Of a stretch of DNA of 64,000 nucleotides, positions 42,304 through 51,560 are shown piece by piece. Made by a program: the position numbers and the translations under genes. Each line of letters begins with the position of its first letter. Position 1 is the first letter of the stretch. The stretch lies in the NCBI RefSeq assembly GCF_002964705.1, contig NZ_PQCD01000053.1, positions 191 to 64,190 of the forward strand. Reading direction: 5' to 3'. Origin of the DNA: Pseudoalteromonas sp. T1lg75 (GTDB taxonomy: Bacteria > Pseudomonadota > Gammaproteobacteria > Enterobacterales > Alteromonadaceae). The notes under the pieces are model-generated. The model had not been told where the DNA came from. It searched no databases and worked only from the letters and a program-made list of their open reading frames with translations.

Positions 42304-43704
42304 TTAGCGGTTTAGCTTACGGGCGCGGAAATTGCGGCCCTTCATTTTACCCTCACTGATGGTTTTCAGCGCCGCATTGGCGATTTTACGCTGCACGGCG
42401 ACATATGAGCTGATGGCAGTGACCTTGATTTTCCCAATTTGATCCCCGGTAATGGCCTGATTAGAGGTCAGGGCGCCAAGAATATCCCCCGGGCGCAGCT
42501 TGGACTTTTTGCCGCCATCGATTTGTATAGTGACCATGGGCGCACGCTTAATCGCATTGCTAAAGACGTTGTCATTGGGCAGATCGGTGGGCTCCAAGGT
42601 TTGCTCCAGATAATCTTCTAAGGCATTGACCTTGTGCGACTCTTTATAGCTCATTAAGGAGCAGGCGATGCCTTTTTTACCGGCGCGGCCGGTACGGCCG
42701 ATGCGGTGTACATGGACTTCGGGGTCGTGGGCAATATGGTAATTGATCACCATATCCACATGGTCCACATCGATACCTCGGGCAGCGACATCCGTGGCCA
42801 CAAGGATACTCAGGCTGTGATTGGCAAAGCGTACCAGGGTGCGGTCGCGGTCTTTTTGTTCAAGGTCACCGTGTAAGGCGGCGGCGTCAAAGCCCATATT
42901 CTGAAGTTGATCGCACACCTGCTGACACTCGGCCTTGGTGTTGCAAAAAATCACCGCCGACTCGGGCTGGAAATGCAACAGCAGTTTTTGCACCGCTTCC
43001 AGGCGCATGTCGTTGTTGTCCACCTCATAGAAATACTGTTCTATGCTGCTGTCGTCATGGGTCGACTCTACCGTGACCTTTTGTGGGTTGTGCATTACAT
43101 GCTTGGCCAGCTGCTCAATCTTAGGCGGATAGGTGGCGCTAAAGAGCAGGTTTTGTCGCTCTGCCGGGCAGTGATCGATAATGTATTGCAGCGGCTCTTC
43201 AAAGCCCATTTCCAACATGCGATCCGCTTCATCAAGCACAAAGGTGTTGACCTCATCCAGGGATAAGCGGCCCTTACGCAGATGCTCTTCAATGCGTCCC
43301 GGGGTGCCGACAATAATATGAGCGCCGTGCTCAAGGGAGCCTATTTGCGGCCCCATGGGCGCACCGCCGCACAGAGCCAACACCTTGATATTGTGAATGG
43401 CACGAGCCAGTTTGCGAATTTCCACCGCCACCTGATCGGCCAGCTCTCGGGTCGGGCACACCACCAAGGCCTGGACACGGAAGCGTTTTACATTGAGGTT
43501 ATGTAACAGCCCCAAAGAGAAGGCGGCCGTCTTGCCTGAGCCGGTTTTACCCTGACCAATCACATCCTTGCCCGCCAAAATGAGCGGCAAGGTTTGCGCT
43601 TGGATTTCTGTCATATGGTAATAACCCAAAGACTCTAGGTTATCGAGCAAAGAGCGAGAAAGCGGGGTGCTGGAAAAGGCAGGTAAGGTCACGGTGGCAA
43701 TCAT
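42304..43704 (-). CDS. dbpA: DbpA-like DEAD-box RNA helicase
   Basis: 466 aa. All DEAD-box motifs are present: GQGKTGSGKT (motif I), PTRELADQ, VGTPGRI, VLDEADRML (DEAD), FSATYP (SAT), then ATDVAARGID and HRIGRTGRAG. The C-terminal ~75 residues (VTIQIDGGKKSKLRPGDI, GKIKVTAISSYVAVQR) are the DbpA RNA-binding domain that recognises hairpin 92 of 23S rRNA, so a role in 50S ribosome assembly is expected. Length matches E. coli DbpA (457). Monocistronic. Confidence 0.95.
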   Translation of the reverse strand: MIATVTLPAFSSTPLSRSLLDNLESLGYYHMTEIQAQTLPLILAGKDVIGQGKTGSGKTAAFSLGLLHNLNVKRFRVQALVVCPTRELADQVAVEIRKLARAIHNIKVLALCGGAPMGPQIGSLEHGAHIIVGTPGRIEEHLRKGRLSLDEVNTFVLDEADRMLEMGFEEPLQYIIDHCPAERQNLLFSATYPPKIEQLAKHVMHNPQKVTVESTHDDSSIEQYFYEVDNNDMRLEAVQKLLLHFQPESAVIFCNTKAECQQVCDQLQNMGFDAAALHGDLEQKDRDRTLVRFANHSLSILVATDVAARGIDVDHVDMVINYHIAHDPEVHVHRIGRTGRAGKKGIACSLMSYKESHKVNALEDYLEQTLEPTDLPNDNVFSNAIKRAPMVTIQIDGGKKSKLRPGDILGALTSNQAITGDQIGKIKVTAISSYVAVQRKIANAALKTISEGKMKGRNFRARKLNR

Positions 43705-43811
43705 CTTTTAAAAGGAAAAGGGGATTATAACATGCTCAACCTCGTGCAGGCAGAATAAAGAAGCAGTTCACAACCTACCTAAACGTTTCATGCTGAGGGT
43801 TCAATTAAATC

Positions 43812-43869
43812 TTGACTTTAAAAAATCCAATTACTACATTTGTGGTAGTTGATAACTACAAGTGTAGTA
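43812..43869 (+). promoter_or_regulatory. Promoter and BlaI-type operator of the blaI-M56 operon
   Basis: The -35 TTGACT (43812-43817) and -10 TACATT (43835-43840) are 17 bp apart. Overlapping the -10 is a 38-bp near-palindrome (43832-43869) starting TACTACA and ending TGTAGTA, with TTGTGGTAGTT and AACTACAAG inside. TACTACA/TGTAGTA is the known BlaI/MecI half-site (TACA/TGTA core). The repressor gene begins 13 bp further on, so autorepression is strongly suggested. Confidence 0.85.
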
Positions 43870-43881
43870 GTGAGGAATCAA

Positions 43882-44265
43882 ATGAAACTCAGTGATTTTG
43901 AAATGGATGTGATGCAGCTTTTTTGGCAACACGAGCCATGTACAGCGAGCCAAATCCATCAGTTGCTTAGCGAAGCAAAAAAGAATAACAAGCAAGTGGC
44001 CTATAACACAGTGAAAACAATTGTCGATCGGCTTGAAAAGAAAGGCGCGGTGGAGCGTTGTGGTCAGCAAGGCAGGGCGATTGTTTATCAGTCTATTGTG
44101 ACGCAAAGCGCTCTGTCAGAAGAAGCCGTCCCCACCTTTATGCAGCGCTTTTTTAAGGGAAGCTCCCGTAATCTCATTGCTCACTTTATTAAAGAAGAGC
44201 GTCTTAATGATGAGGATATTGCCTATTTACAAAACCTGTTAAATAGCAAAAAGAAAGACATGTAA
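43882..44265 (+). CDS. BlaI/MecI/CopY-family repressor
   Basis: 127 aa from ATG 43882 (TGAGGA upstream; the frame extends 11 codons further back into the operator and is rejected). Winged helix LSDFEMDVMQLFWQHEPCTA, then NTVKTIVDRLEKKGAVER, matches the family. The C-terminal half is the dimer domain. In this family the repressor is removed by cleavage when the paired M56 sensor protease is activated. The gene pair is 14 bp apart. It resembles beta-lactamase regulators, but no beta-lactamase gene is nearby. Confidence 0.92.
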   Translation: MKLSDFEMDVMQLFWQHEPCTASQIHQLLSEAKKNNKQVAYNTVKTIVDRLEKKGAVERCGQQGRAIVYQSIVTQSALSEEAVPTFMQRFFKGSSRNLIAHFIKEERLNDEDIAYLQNLLNSKKKDM

Positions 44266-44279
44266 AAAAGGAGGGTGAT

Positions 44280-45872
44280 ATGACGGACTATTTCCTAACC
44301 AGCTTATTTATTTCACTGTGCGCACTGGTCGCATTAAAGGGGCTACAAAGTGCTCCGGCACGACTGAGCTTCTATGTATCGGTGTTGGCACTGTCCAGCT
44401 GGCTTGTGCCCTGGCAGCATATGCCCGAAGTTTCTAAATATCAGCAAGACCCAGAGCTGACTTTTAACGTTGCACATTTTTGGCAGACGGCTCACTCGCA
44501 AGGCGAACAACAAGATGCTTTAGTTACTCAAGTTCAGGCACCAGTGTCGTTAGTTGATGGCTATGCATTTGATGTCTCTCATCTGGTATTTCTGGCGTTG
44601 TTAATTGGTGTCGCCTTGTTTATCTGGCGCATAGGGCAGTACTTCTTGTTTATCAAGCGACTTTATCGCCACTCCACACCCTGTAACCGGTATGAGCACA
44701 GTAGTGGGGGTTACCCTGTTCGGGTTGCAAAGTTGGGGGCTCCGGCCTTCGCCAGTGGGGTGACACGGCCCACTATCTGGCTGGATCGGGCACTGCTTGA
44801 TGCCAAAGAAGTTCATTCGATTATTCAACATGAGGCAACCCATTTACGCCAGGGGGATGTGTATTGGAGCTGGGCTATTTGCTTGTTGGAAAGCCTATTT
44901 TGGTGGAATCCCCTGTGCTTATTTTTAGCTAAAAAATCAAAGCAACAGCTGGAACTCAGCTGCGATGAAAAGTGCGCAGCGAGCTTTCGGGAACAATATC
45001 AACTGGATCTTGCTAGTGTACTTTTATCGCAGCACCAAGCGAAAAACGGACATAGGCAATTTATGACCCCGTTGTTAAGTATCGCTCAACAACAGAGCTT
45101 TAACGTGCAACGGATTAAAATGTTAGACAAGGAGAAAACTATGAACAAAAAGCATGTCATTGCACTAGTTATGTCACTCGCCTTTATTGCCGTTGCGGCG
45201 GCGCAAATTGTGGATAAAGATAAGCCGCAGCAGGTACAAGCACAGCAAACAGCCATTAGTTATGAAGAGCAAATGGCTGCGTTGCTCGATGGCGCAGCCG
45301 AAGCTAAAAGCAAAGATGTAGAAAAGCTCAATAAAGTGTTTGCTAACATCCTACATTGGCACGCCAATAGAGCCGTACTCAACGAACAGGACGAAAGCAA
45401 AATTAAGTTACTGAGCTTTACCCTGCTGAGTCATGTTGGTCACAAACTTGCTCGTTATGAAGATGTCATGCTTGCCTTCGCAGACTGGTATCCCGATGGG
45501 GACTCGGCGCCATATTTTTTGAAAAATGTAACGGCCTTGACGCACTTGCAGCTGCAGCAGCCTAATTTAGCAATCAATGAGTTAAACAAACTAAAGGCGC
45601 AGCTAAAAGACCAGACTAAACCTGGAACCCTGATGAATCTGGCCCGTTCGTACATAGAGGTGGAGGACTTTGACAATGCGCTAGCCATCCTTGAGCAGTT
45701 ACCAGAAGACAACAATTACACAGCCGTTTTGAAGTACTATGTTTACTTCCATCAAGGTGATAGTGAAAACATGGAGCGGATTAAAGCGCAGCTACCTACA
45801 GAAGTGGCCAGTTTACCGCCTAGCCTCCCCGATTTTGGTATTCCCATGTCGCCATTATTAGCCAAGTTATAA
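44280..45872 (+). CDS. M56 (BlaR1-like) membrane metallopeptidase with a TPR-like C-terminal domain
   Basis: 530 aa. About four transmembrane helices in the first half; zinc motif HEATH at H184-H188 in IIQHEATHLRQGDVYW, the M56 signature. A further helix at about 290-308 (KKHVIALVMSLAFIAVAAAQ) leads to an extracytoplasmic domain (about 310-530) that is helical and repeat-like (YIEVEDFDNALAILEQLPED), not a penicillin-binding sensor. An in-frame ATG at 45141 has a textbook AAGGAG 7 bases upstream and begins a good signal-peptide sequence, so a separate 243-aa secreted C-terminal product may also be made. Partner of the BlaI-like repressor. Confidence 0.85.
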   Translation: MTDYFLTSLFISLCALVALKGLQSAPARLSFYVSVLALSSWLVPWQHMPEVSKYQQDPELTFNVAHFWQTAHSQGEQQDALVTQVQAPVSLVDGYAFDVSHLVFLALLIGVALFIWRIGQYFLFIKRLYRHSTPCNRYEHSSGGYPVRVAKLGAPAFASGVTRPTIWLDRALLDAKEVHSIIQHEATHLRQGDVYWSWAICLLESLFWWNPLCLFLAKKSKQQLELSCDEKCAASFREQYQLDLASVLLSQHQAKNGHRQFMTPLLSIAQQQSFNVQRIKMLDKEKTMNKKHVIALVMSLAFIAVAAAQIVDKDKPQQVQAQQTAISYEEQMAALLDGAAEAKSKDVEKLNKVFANILHWHANRAVLNEQDESKIKLLSFTLLSHVGHKLARYEDVMLAFADWYPDGDSAPYFLKNVTALTHLQLQQPNLAINELNKLKAQLKDQTKPGTLMNLARSYIEVEDFDNALAILEQLPEDNNYTAVLKYYVYFHQGDSENMERIKAQLPTEVASLPPSLPDFGIPMSPLLAKL

Positions 45873-45882
45873 AGTACTTAAA

Positions 45883-45907
45883 AAGCCCCAAAATTGGGGC
45901 TTTTTTT
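45883..45907 (+). terminator. Rho-independent terminator of the blaI-M56 operon
   Basis: Stem AAGCCCCAA / TTGGGGCTT with a 2-base loop as drawn (4 or more if the end pairs open), followed by a run of T, 11 bp after the stop. Confidence 0.9.
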
Positions 45908-46049
45908 ATCATTGCTTTGTTGGTTAACAAGATAAAACGTTGCGCTACTGTTTTGCTTATCAATCCGACTATAATGACTGGCAGTGCAGGTATTCGTACC
46001 AATGACGAAAATAAGTCCAGTAAGGCGGTTAGTTACATTGGAGGTAATA

Positions 46050-46661
46050 GTGAGTGAGCAGCAGGCCGCGTTCGACTCTTTACGAGCGCAAATGACAGGA
46101 TATGCTCCCATCAGTGAGCAGACCTGGCAGCAATTTAAGCCCCTGTGCACCTTGGTTCACGCGGATAAGCACCAGCTGATTTATCCATGTGGGGTGGTGC
46201 CACGGTCCTTCTCTTATCTTTATCAAGGTTTGGTACGCTGTTTTGTCACCGATGAAAAAGGGACCGAATACAATAAGATGTTCTTTGACGAGGGCAAGTT
46301 TCCCGGCTCTATGACGGCGCTGTTAACCCAGCAAGCATCAAGTTTGGCCTTTGAGGCGCTGGAGCAAAGCACGTTGATCGCTATCGATTTTAAGGGCTAT
46401 CGCCGGCTCATGCAGAGCAATCCAGAACTTATGCTCTATCAAATACACTATCTCGAAAAGAATTGGTTGTTGGCAAAAGATCAGCGAGAAATCGAGATAG
46501 TGCAAGACGACGCCACCACTCGATATCTGCATTTTAGCAAGCAATTTCCTGCCTTAGCCGAGCGCTTACCGCAATACCATATCGCTTCGCATTTAGGGAT
46601 AACGCCCACCCAGTTAAGTCGGGTAAGAAAAAATTTATCCCTTATCAACCTATGTAAATGA
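46050..46661 (+). CDS. Crp/Fnr-family transcriptional regulator
   Basis: 203 aa from GTG 46050, preferred because GGAGG sits 6-7 bases upstream; the frame is open back to 45984, but those codons look non-coding. The N-terminal cyclic-nucleotide-binding-like domain (about 20-125) includes [13 protein letters not shown] and [19 protein letters not shown]. The C-terminal HTH is short ([20 protein letters not shown], about 170-195). No Cys cluster for an Fe-S centre is present, so it is not an Fnr oxygen sensor. Ligand unknown. The next gene, a nitroreductase, is 85 bp downstream. Confidence 0.85.
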   Translation: MSEQQAAFDSLRAQMTGYAPISEQTWQQFKPLCTLVHADKHQLIYPCGVVPRSFSYLYQGLVRCFVTDEKGTEYNKMFFDEGKFPGSMTALLTQQASSLAFEALEQSTLIAIDFKGYRRLMQSNPELMLYQIHYLEKNWLLAKDQREIEIVQDDATTRYLHFSKQFPALAERLPQYHIASHLGITPTQLSRVRKNLSLINLCK

Positions 46662-46746
46662 ACCTCGCATAGCGCCTCGATACACTGCCTCTTATCCGCT
46701 GGAGCGAACCCGTTCCAGCTATGGTTTGATTGACACAGAGGTAAGT

Positions 46747-47373
46747 ATGGAATTTTTATCCGCACTAGAGTGGCGTTACGCCGTAAAACAATTCTCCCAG
46801 CAAATGGTACCGGAAGACCAATTGCAAACCCTGTTACAGGCCGCCACCTTAAGCCCGTCGGCGTATGGATTACAGCCTTATAGGTTAATTCTGGTACGTT
46901 CAACATACTTGCGCGAGCAACTGGTGCCTCATTCCTACGGCCAGGATAAGGTGGCTAATAGTTCGCATTTACTTGTTTTTGCGGCGCAGACAAATATTGG
47001 TGATGAGACGGTGAACCGCTATATAGCCCGCCACAGCGAAGTCACGGGCACCCCCATTGCCGATTTACAACGTTACGGTGATCATATGAAGTCTGCGCTG
47101 GCCAGTAAAACACCGGCACAGCGGCAGGAATGGGCGCATCAGCAAGCTTATATTGCGCTTGGCAACTTGCTTACCTGTGCGGCACAGATGCGCATAGATA
47201 CCTGCCCGATGAGCGGGATTGACGCGCAGCAGTATGACCGCATTCTTGGGTTAACAAAGCGCGGTTTAACCACGACCATGATCTGCCCCATAGGCTATCG
47301 ACATCAAGAAGACAGTCAAGGTCAGGCTGCGAAGGTGCGCTTCGACTATGCCGAGATGGTAGACAGCATATGA
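46747..47373 (+). CDS. NAD(P)H-dependent nitroreductase-family flavoprotein
   Basis: 208 aa from ATG 46747 (AGAGGT upstream; an in-frame ATG 7 codons earlier has no such site). It opens with the NfsB-like LEWRYAVKQFSQQMVPEDQL (FMN-phosphate binding R and K), then LSPSAYGLQPYRLI, a middle IALGNLLTCAAQMRIDTCPMSG and a late VRFDY. This order is that of the NfsB/FRase I group: dimeric FMN enzymes that reduce nitroaromatics, quinones or flavins with NAD(P)H. It begins a three-gene operon with overlapping ends. Confidence 0.9.
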   Translation: MEFLSALEWRYAVKQFSQQMVPEDQLQTLLQAATLSPSAYGLQPYRLILVRSTYLREQLVPHSYGQDKVANSSHLLVFAAQTNIGDETVNRYIARHSEVTGTPIADLQRYGDHMKSALASKTPAQRQEWAHQQAYIALGNLLTCAAQMRIDTCPMSGIDAQQYDRILGLTKRGLTTTMICPIGYRHQEDSQGQAAKVRFDYAEMVDSI

Positions 47374-47831
47374 TGGCCTTAATGCTTTGTATGCTGGCCA
47401 TTGCCGCCGGCGCCGCCATTGCCATACAAGCGGCCATGAATGCGCAATTGGGGGTGTTGCTCAACAGCGCAATGTTCGCCACTGGGGTGGCGTTTTTGAC
47501 CAGCTTTACTCTTGTCACCGCGGTGCTGGTATTCACCAGTAAAAGCTACCCGAGTGTTGGTGTCATCACCAATGTGCCCTGGTATTTGTGGCTCGCCGGC
47601 GTGTTCAGTGCGTTTGGCGTCAGTTGTTTTTATTATCTGATCCCAAAAATGGGCCTAGGAAGCATGATGTCGTTTGCCTTGTCGGGGCAAATTGTGGTGG
47701 CCATGCTTGCCAGTCACCTGGGTTGGTTTAACTTGCCCGTTAAGGCTCTGGATGGCAGCAGGTTATTGGGAACGGCGTTATTGATTGGTGGTGTTATCTT
47801 AGTGAATTGGGAGTCGAGAAGTGGATATTAA
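47370..47831 (+). CDS. DMT-superfamily small membrane transporter (YdcZ/DUF606-like)
   Basis: 153 aa with five hydrophobic helices and almost no loops. The segment AIAIQAAMNAQLGVLLNSAM is typical of the YdcZ/DUF606 group, as is the late LLGTALLIGGVILVNWESR. The ATG overlaps the nitroreductase stop by four bases (ATGA) and the end overlaps the acetyltransferase start, so the three are one operon. Substrate unknown. Confidence 0.85.
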   Translation: MMALMLCMLAIAAGAAIAIQAAMNAQLGVLLNSAMFATGVAFLTSFTLVTAVLVFTSKSYPSVGVITNVPWYLWLAGVFSAFGVSCFYYLIPKMGLGSMMSFALSGQIVVAMLASHLGWFNLPVKALDGSRLLGTALLIGGVILVNWESRSGY

Positions 47832-48606
47832 TCAAGCCAATATAGCGAACTTAACAAGCCTTTGGGAGCGCTATGGTGCGGCGCCCTTGGCTGATGAGAG
47901 CACATGGCCATTTAAGGTCAATCATGTGTGGCCTCATCGCTGCTGGCACCCAGAGCCCGGTTCGCTGACCAGCATGGCGCCGCTAGCTGAGGCTCGAGCT
48001 GGGGTGATGTTTCCACTTTGGCCGGATTTGCACGGGGTGTCATTGCAGTTCCCCAAGGAGCGTGAGTTAGCGCTTAAACACGCCGGTTGGGATTGCGTCT
48101 TAGTACAAACGGCCATGTATTTGCCCTTGTCCGTAAGTGATTATCCACCCACGTCGGACAATGCGGTCACGAGCGCAGAGTTGGTGGTAAGAAACATTAC
48201 TAGGGTCGAGGAGGTTTCTTCCTGGATAGAGGTGGTGAATGAGGCTTTTGGTTATCGTGTGGATGCCCGGGCCATTGGGCCTTTACTCGAATGTGAGCAA
48301 GCACAATTATATGTTGGTTTATGGGCGGGAGAGGTTGTTGCCAGCGCGCTTTTGTATTACACCGGGGAGGTGGTCGGCCTTCATCAGGTCGCGTTAAAAC
48401 AAACACATCAAGGACAAGGGCTTGCCAAAAGCATGATGCAGGATTTGCTCAGGCTTGCGGTGGCCTCGGGGGCGCAGTATATGGTCTTGCAGGCATCGGC
48501 GGCCGGTAGACCTTTGTATGAAAACCTTGGCTTTATAACCCAGTTTGAGATCCGCAGTTATAGCAACCGCGCTTCACAATTAAAATCTGTTACTGCTTGT
48601 CATTAA
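47821..48606 (+). CDS. GNAT-family N-acetyltransferase
   Basis: 261 aa starting at GTG inside the end of the transporter gene. The C-terminal half is a GNAT fold: VVGLHQVALKQTHQGQGLAKSM holds the acetyl-CoA-binding (Q/R)-x-x-G-x-(G/A) loop (HQGQGLA), followed by YMVLQASAAGRPLYENLGF. The N-terminal 120 residues are more variable and may fix substrate choice. Last gene of the operon. Substrate unknown. Confidence 0.86.
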   Translation: MDINQANIANLTSLWERYGAAPLADESTWPFKVNHVWPHRCWHPEPGSLTSMAPLAEARAGVMFPLWPDLHGVSLQFPKERELALKHAGWDCVLVQTAMYLPLSVSDYPPTSDNAVTSAELVVRNITRVEEVSSWIEVVNEAFGYRVDARAIGPLLECEQAQLYVGLWAGEVVASALLYYTGEVVGLHQVALKQTHQGQGLAKSMMQDLLRLAVASGAQYMVLQASAAGRPLYENLGFITQFEIRSYSNRASQLKSVTACH

Positions 48607-48638
48607 AGCCCTTACCGGTCAATAGTGCTATAACAAAA

Positions 48639-48662
48639 ATGCCGGTCTATATAGACCGGCAT
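48639..48662. terminator. Perfect hairpin between convergent acetyltransferase and subtilase genes
   Basis: ATGCCGGTCTAT directly followed by its exact reverse complement ATAGACCGGCAT, 30 bp past the acetyltransferase stop. An A-run precedes it, so on the minus strand (subtilase side) a T-run follows: a good terminator for the subtilase gene. Confidence 0.82.
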
Positions 48663-48696
48663 GGGTGTTGCAATGTATCGGTAGTTTAACTAAGGC

Positions 48697-50880
48697 TTAG
48701 AAAACTACGGTTACAGTTGCAGAGCAGTTAGTCGTGCCTGCTTCACAGATTGAGTAGTTGTATACACCGCCGCCTTTTTGGTTGATAGCGTCAGTGTAAG
48801 CACCGTCATTGTTGGTGGTGGTGATAGCCGCGCCGTTGCGATAGATATCAACATTGCTGCTGTTTGCACCGCTCCAGCTTAGGTCTACGCGTTGACGACC
48901 TTTTACCTTGTAACCAAACGCATTTAGGTCGATAGAGCCGCCCGTAGCACCGCTGCTTACATTCACGGTTTGTGAGCTGGTGTCGGTTTGACCGGCGCTG
49001 TCGGTTACCGTTAGCGTCACAGTGTATGAACCGTCTGCCGCATAGCTGTGGCTAGGGTTTTGCGCCGAGCTGCTAGCGCCGTCGCCGAAGTTCCAGCTGT
49101 AACCGGTTACGCCGTTGTCATCCGAGCTGCCGTCGGTGAAGCTACAAGCCAGGGCATCACATGAGAAGCTGAAATCCGCTACCGGTGCATTGTCAGATGA
49201 ACCGCCGCCACAGCTAGTACCCGCTAGGTAATCGATGGCCGCTTGTGCTTTAACCAGACCGTAACCGGTTTTCACGTCACGACCGGCAGCACCTAAATCT
49301 TCAGCAGTAACTGCCAGGGCGTTACGCACTTCCGCTGCCGAACAGGCGGTATGATATGACCACACCAGGGCTGCAACCGCACTCACGTGAGGGGTCGCCA
49401 TTGATGTACCATTGTAGTAATCCCAGTCCTGGCCATCTACTTTAGATAGGCTCGCCGTTTGACCCGCTTTTGCAGCTAGCTCAAGGCCGGTTGCACGGTC
49501 AATTGAGGCCGTTGGAATGCCTTGAATTTTGCCATTGAAGTCAACCATAAATGGCGCTTGTAGGCCCGGGCGAGCAGCATTACTGTAAACGATAATACCT
49601 TCGGCACCGGCGTCGGCACAGGCATTGGCGCCACGGTATTCAGGGTATGAATTTTCCGTTGAGGTCGAGCTGTCACCTTGGTTTTCACCACGTTCAACAA
49701 GACAGATTTTACCCGTCATGTCGCCACACGAGTATGAAGTACCCGTTGTAGTACATACGCCTAGCGCGCCGCTGGCTGAGCCATTGTTGCCCGCAGGGTC
49801 AAATGACAGGCTGCTGTTGTAGAACAGGTGTGGTACCACGCCATTAGCGAAGTAGTCGGTACCGCCAACACTTAGTTGTGCTAGCTGACCGTCGCCTAGA
49901 CCTACGCTTGACAGTACGGCTTCACCTGGACCGGCAAGTTCAACCTGGTTGGTGCGCTGTGAGAAGTTAGCGTGCATATTGCCAGAATCAACGGCCGCTA
50001 CCGATACCACGTCATCATATGAAGCCGGGTAAGAGTGAGCGGTATTACCGTCGTTACCTGCCGCGGCGATGCTTAGTACACCTTGGCTGTAGTAGTTGGC
50101 AAAAGCATTGCCTTCGGTGCGGCTGCTGCCACCACCACCTAGACTCATGCTGATAACGTTGGCGCCCGCTGCCACACAGTCATCAACTGCTGATACCAAG
50201 CTTGAAGAGTAGCCCCAGCCAGACTCGTTAAATACTTTAATGATATGCAGGTTTACATTGCCGTTTGGCATTACACCCACAACACCCGAACCGTTAGTGA
50301 TACCGGCTACGGTACCGGCAACGTGAGTACCGTGTGAACCGCCTGGCGTTGACCATTGGCCGGTACCTGAGTCGTTGGTGCCTGATACCAGGTTCGCATC
50401 TAGATCCGAGTGACGGATGTCATAGCCTGAGTCGATAATACATACGGTGCGGTTGCCGGCTAGCTCATCGGAAACGATATCCGCTTGCACGCGGCTGATA
50501 CCCCATGGCTCAACCTCTGTGGTGTTTAGGTTGGTGGCAAGTAGGTGACGTTTAACGTCGGCTTCTACAAATTCAACATTTGGGTTGTTACGCAGGCCCT
50601 TAAGAGCCGCCGCTGGTACTTCCATGGCGAAGGCATCGTGCTTGGCCAGATCAACTTTAATCTCACCGCCTAGCTTTTTCGCCAGCGATTTTACTTCGGC
50701 AGACTTACCGCGAGTAAATTTTACGATTACGCGCTCTTTGCTCGCTCCGTTCGTTTTTACTTGTTCAGCTTTATCCTTGCTGCCTAAATTCGGTTGTAAA
50801 GAGTTTGCTAGTGCTGCTTCTGAGCCAAGGCCTAGAGCCAATAGGGTGGCCGTAGCAACGAGAGAGAATTTAGACTTCAT
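48697..50880 (-). CDS. Secreted S8 subtilase with PA insert and PKD domain
   Basis: 727 aa. Signal peptide about 1-25 (SEAALA), I9 propeptide about 45-115, catalytic triad D150 (CIIDSGYDIRHSD), H183 (SHGTHVAGT) and S493 (NGTSMATPHVS). Between H and S a protease-associated (PA) domain of about 130 residues is inserted (about 345-475; GKICLVERGENQGD, GAEGIIVYSN). A PKD domain follows at about 565-645 (DGSSDDNGVTGYSWNFGDGA), then a beta domain to the end. Extracellular protein degradation. Same family as the smaller subtilase at 37926. Confidence 0.93.
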   Translation of the reverse strand: MKSKFSLVATATLLALGLGSEAALANSLQPNLGSKDKAEQVKTNGASKERVIVKFTRGKSAEVKSLAKKLGGEIKVDLAKHDAFAMEVPAAALKGLRNNPNVEFVEADVKRHLLATNLNTTEVEPWGISRVQADIVSDELAGNRTVCIIDSGYDIRHSDLDANLVSGTNDSGTGQWSTPGGSHGTHVAGTVAGITNGSGVVGVMPNGNVNLHIIKVFNESGWGYSSSLVSAVDDCVAAGANVISMSLGGGGSSRTEGNAFANYYSQGVLSIAAAGNDGNTAHSYPASYDDVVSVAAVDSGNMHANFSQRTNQVELAGPGEAVLSSVGLGDGQLAQLSVGGTDYFANGVVPHLFYNSSLSFDPAGNNGSASGALGVCTTTGTSYSCGDMTGKICLVERGENQGDSSTSTENSYPEYRGANACADAGAEGIIVYSNAARPGLQAPFMVDFNGKIQGIPTASIDRATGLELAAKAGQTASLSKVDGQDWDYYNGTSMATPHVSAVAALVWSYHTACSAAEVRNALAVTAEDLGAAGRDVKTGYGLVKAQAAIDYLAGTSCGGGSSDNAPVADFSFSCDALACSFTDGSSDDNGVTGYSWNFGDGASSSAQNPSHSYAADGSYTVTLTVTDSAGQTDTSSQTVNVSSGATGGSIDLNAFGYKVKGRQRVDLSWSGANSSNVDIYRNGAAITTTNNDGAYTDAINQKGGGVYNYSICEAGTTNCSATVTVVF

Positions 50881-51248
50881 AGTGAATACCTTAATTTAAT
50901 TATTGTGTTGTCATTGTGCCTTGGTGACACAAGGGTATTTGACGTTGACGCGGTTGCCGCCAGTTGTAATTCGGTTACCGCGTTAGGCCCGATTATGAAA
51001 ACACAGTTGTTAAATAAATGCTACGGCTTTTTGTAATTGTTTTGGGTAAATTGTGGTTGGTCATGAAAAAACCATTTAAATTCAAATTCTTGAGGTTGTT
51101 GTTTTTGTGGCTAAGGTTTTGGTTTATTTTAACAAATGTGCATTATTTTTGCGTTTTTAGATTATTTTTGCATTTTGCGGGATGGTGATTGAGAGCGGGG
51201 CGGGTTAAAACCCGGCATTGAAAATGGTCTCAGAATGGCTCGTTTGGG
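50881..51248. other. Intergenic region upstream of the large subtilase
   Basis: 368 bp, strongly AT-rich in 51000-51180, with no ORF. It must hold the promoter of the subtilase gene (minus). No riboswitch or palindrome recognised. Confidence 0.55.
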
Positions 51249-51542
51249 CTACCGGGTTTTGCCTTCGATAGGCTGTGGCGGTGGCAGGGTATCGCCGGGT
51301 AAGGAGTCTAGGTGGCGCTTGAAAAAGGCTCGGATCTGCTCGGGAGTGTCCATCTCTCCAGCACGGTAGCGCAGGGGAAGCTCATCAAGTAACGGAATAT
51401 GCAGGTTTTCATCGAATTCGTAGAGGGCGTGCAAGCGACTCACAACCAAAGCCAGGGCACCGATGCAATCATCACAGAGCAAGGCGACATCCGCCTCGTT
51501 GATCACGCTACGCAGATAATGCTGCAGTTCCCGTTCATCCAT
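51249..51542 (-). CDS. Hypothetical protein
   Basis: 97-aa soluble, acidic, mostly helical protein (ELQHYLRSVINEADVALLC, DTPEQIRAFFKRHLDSLPG) with two close Cys (CDDC). I do not recognise it. AAAGG lies upstream of the ATG, and it is 18 bp after the gene at 51561 on the same strand, so the two are likely co-transcribed. Confidence 0.6.
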   Translation of the reverse strand: MDERELQHYLRSVINEADVALLCDDCIGALALVVSRLHALYEFDENLHIPLLDELPLRYRAGEMDTPEQIRAFFKRHLDSLPGDTLPPPQPIEGKTR

Positions 51543-51560
51543 AATTGAGCCTTTAAGTCG

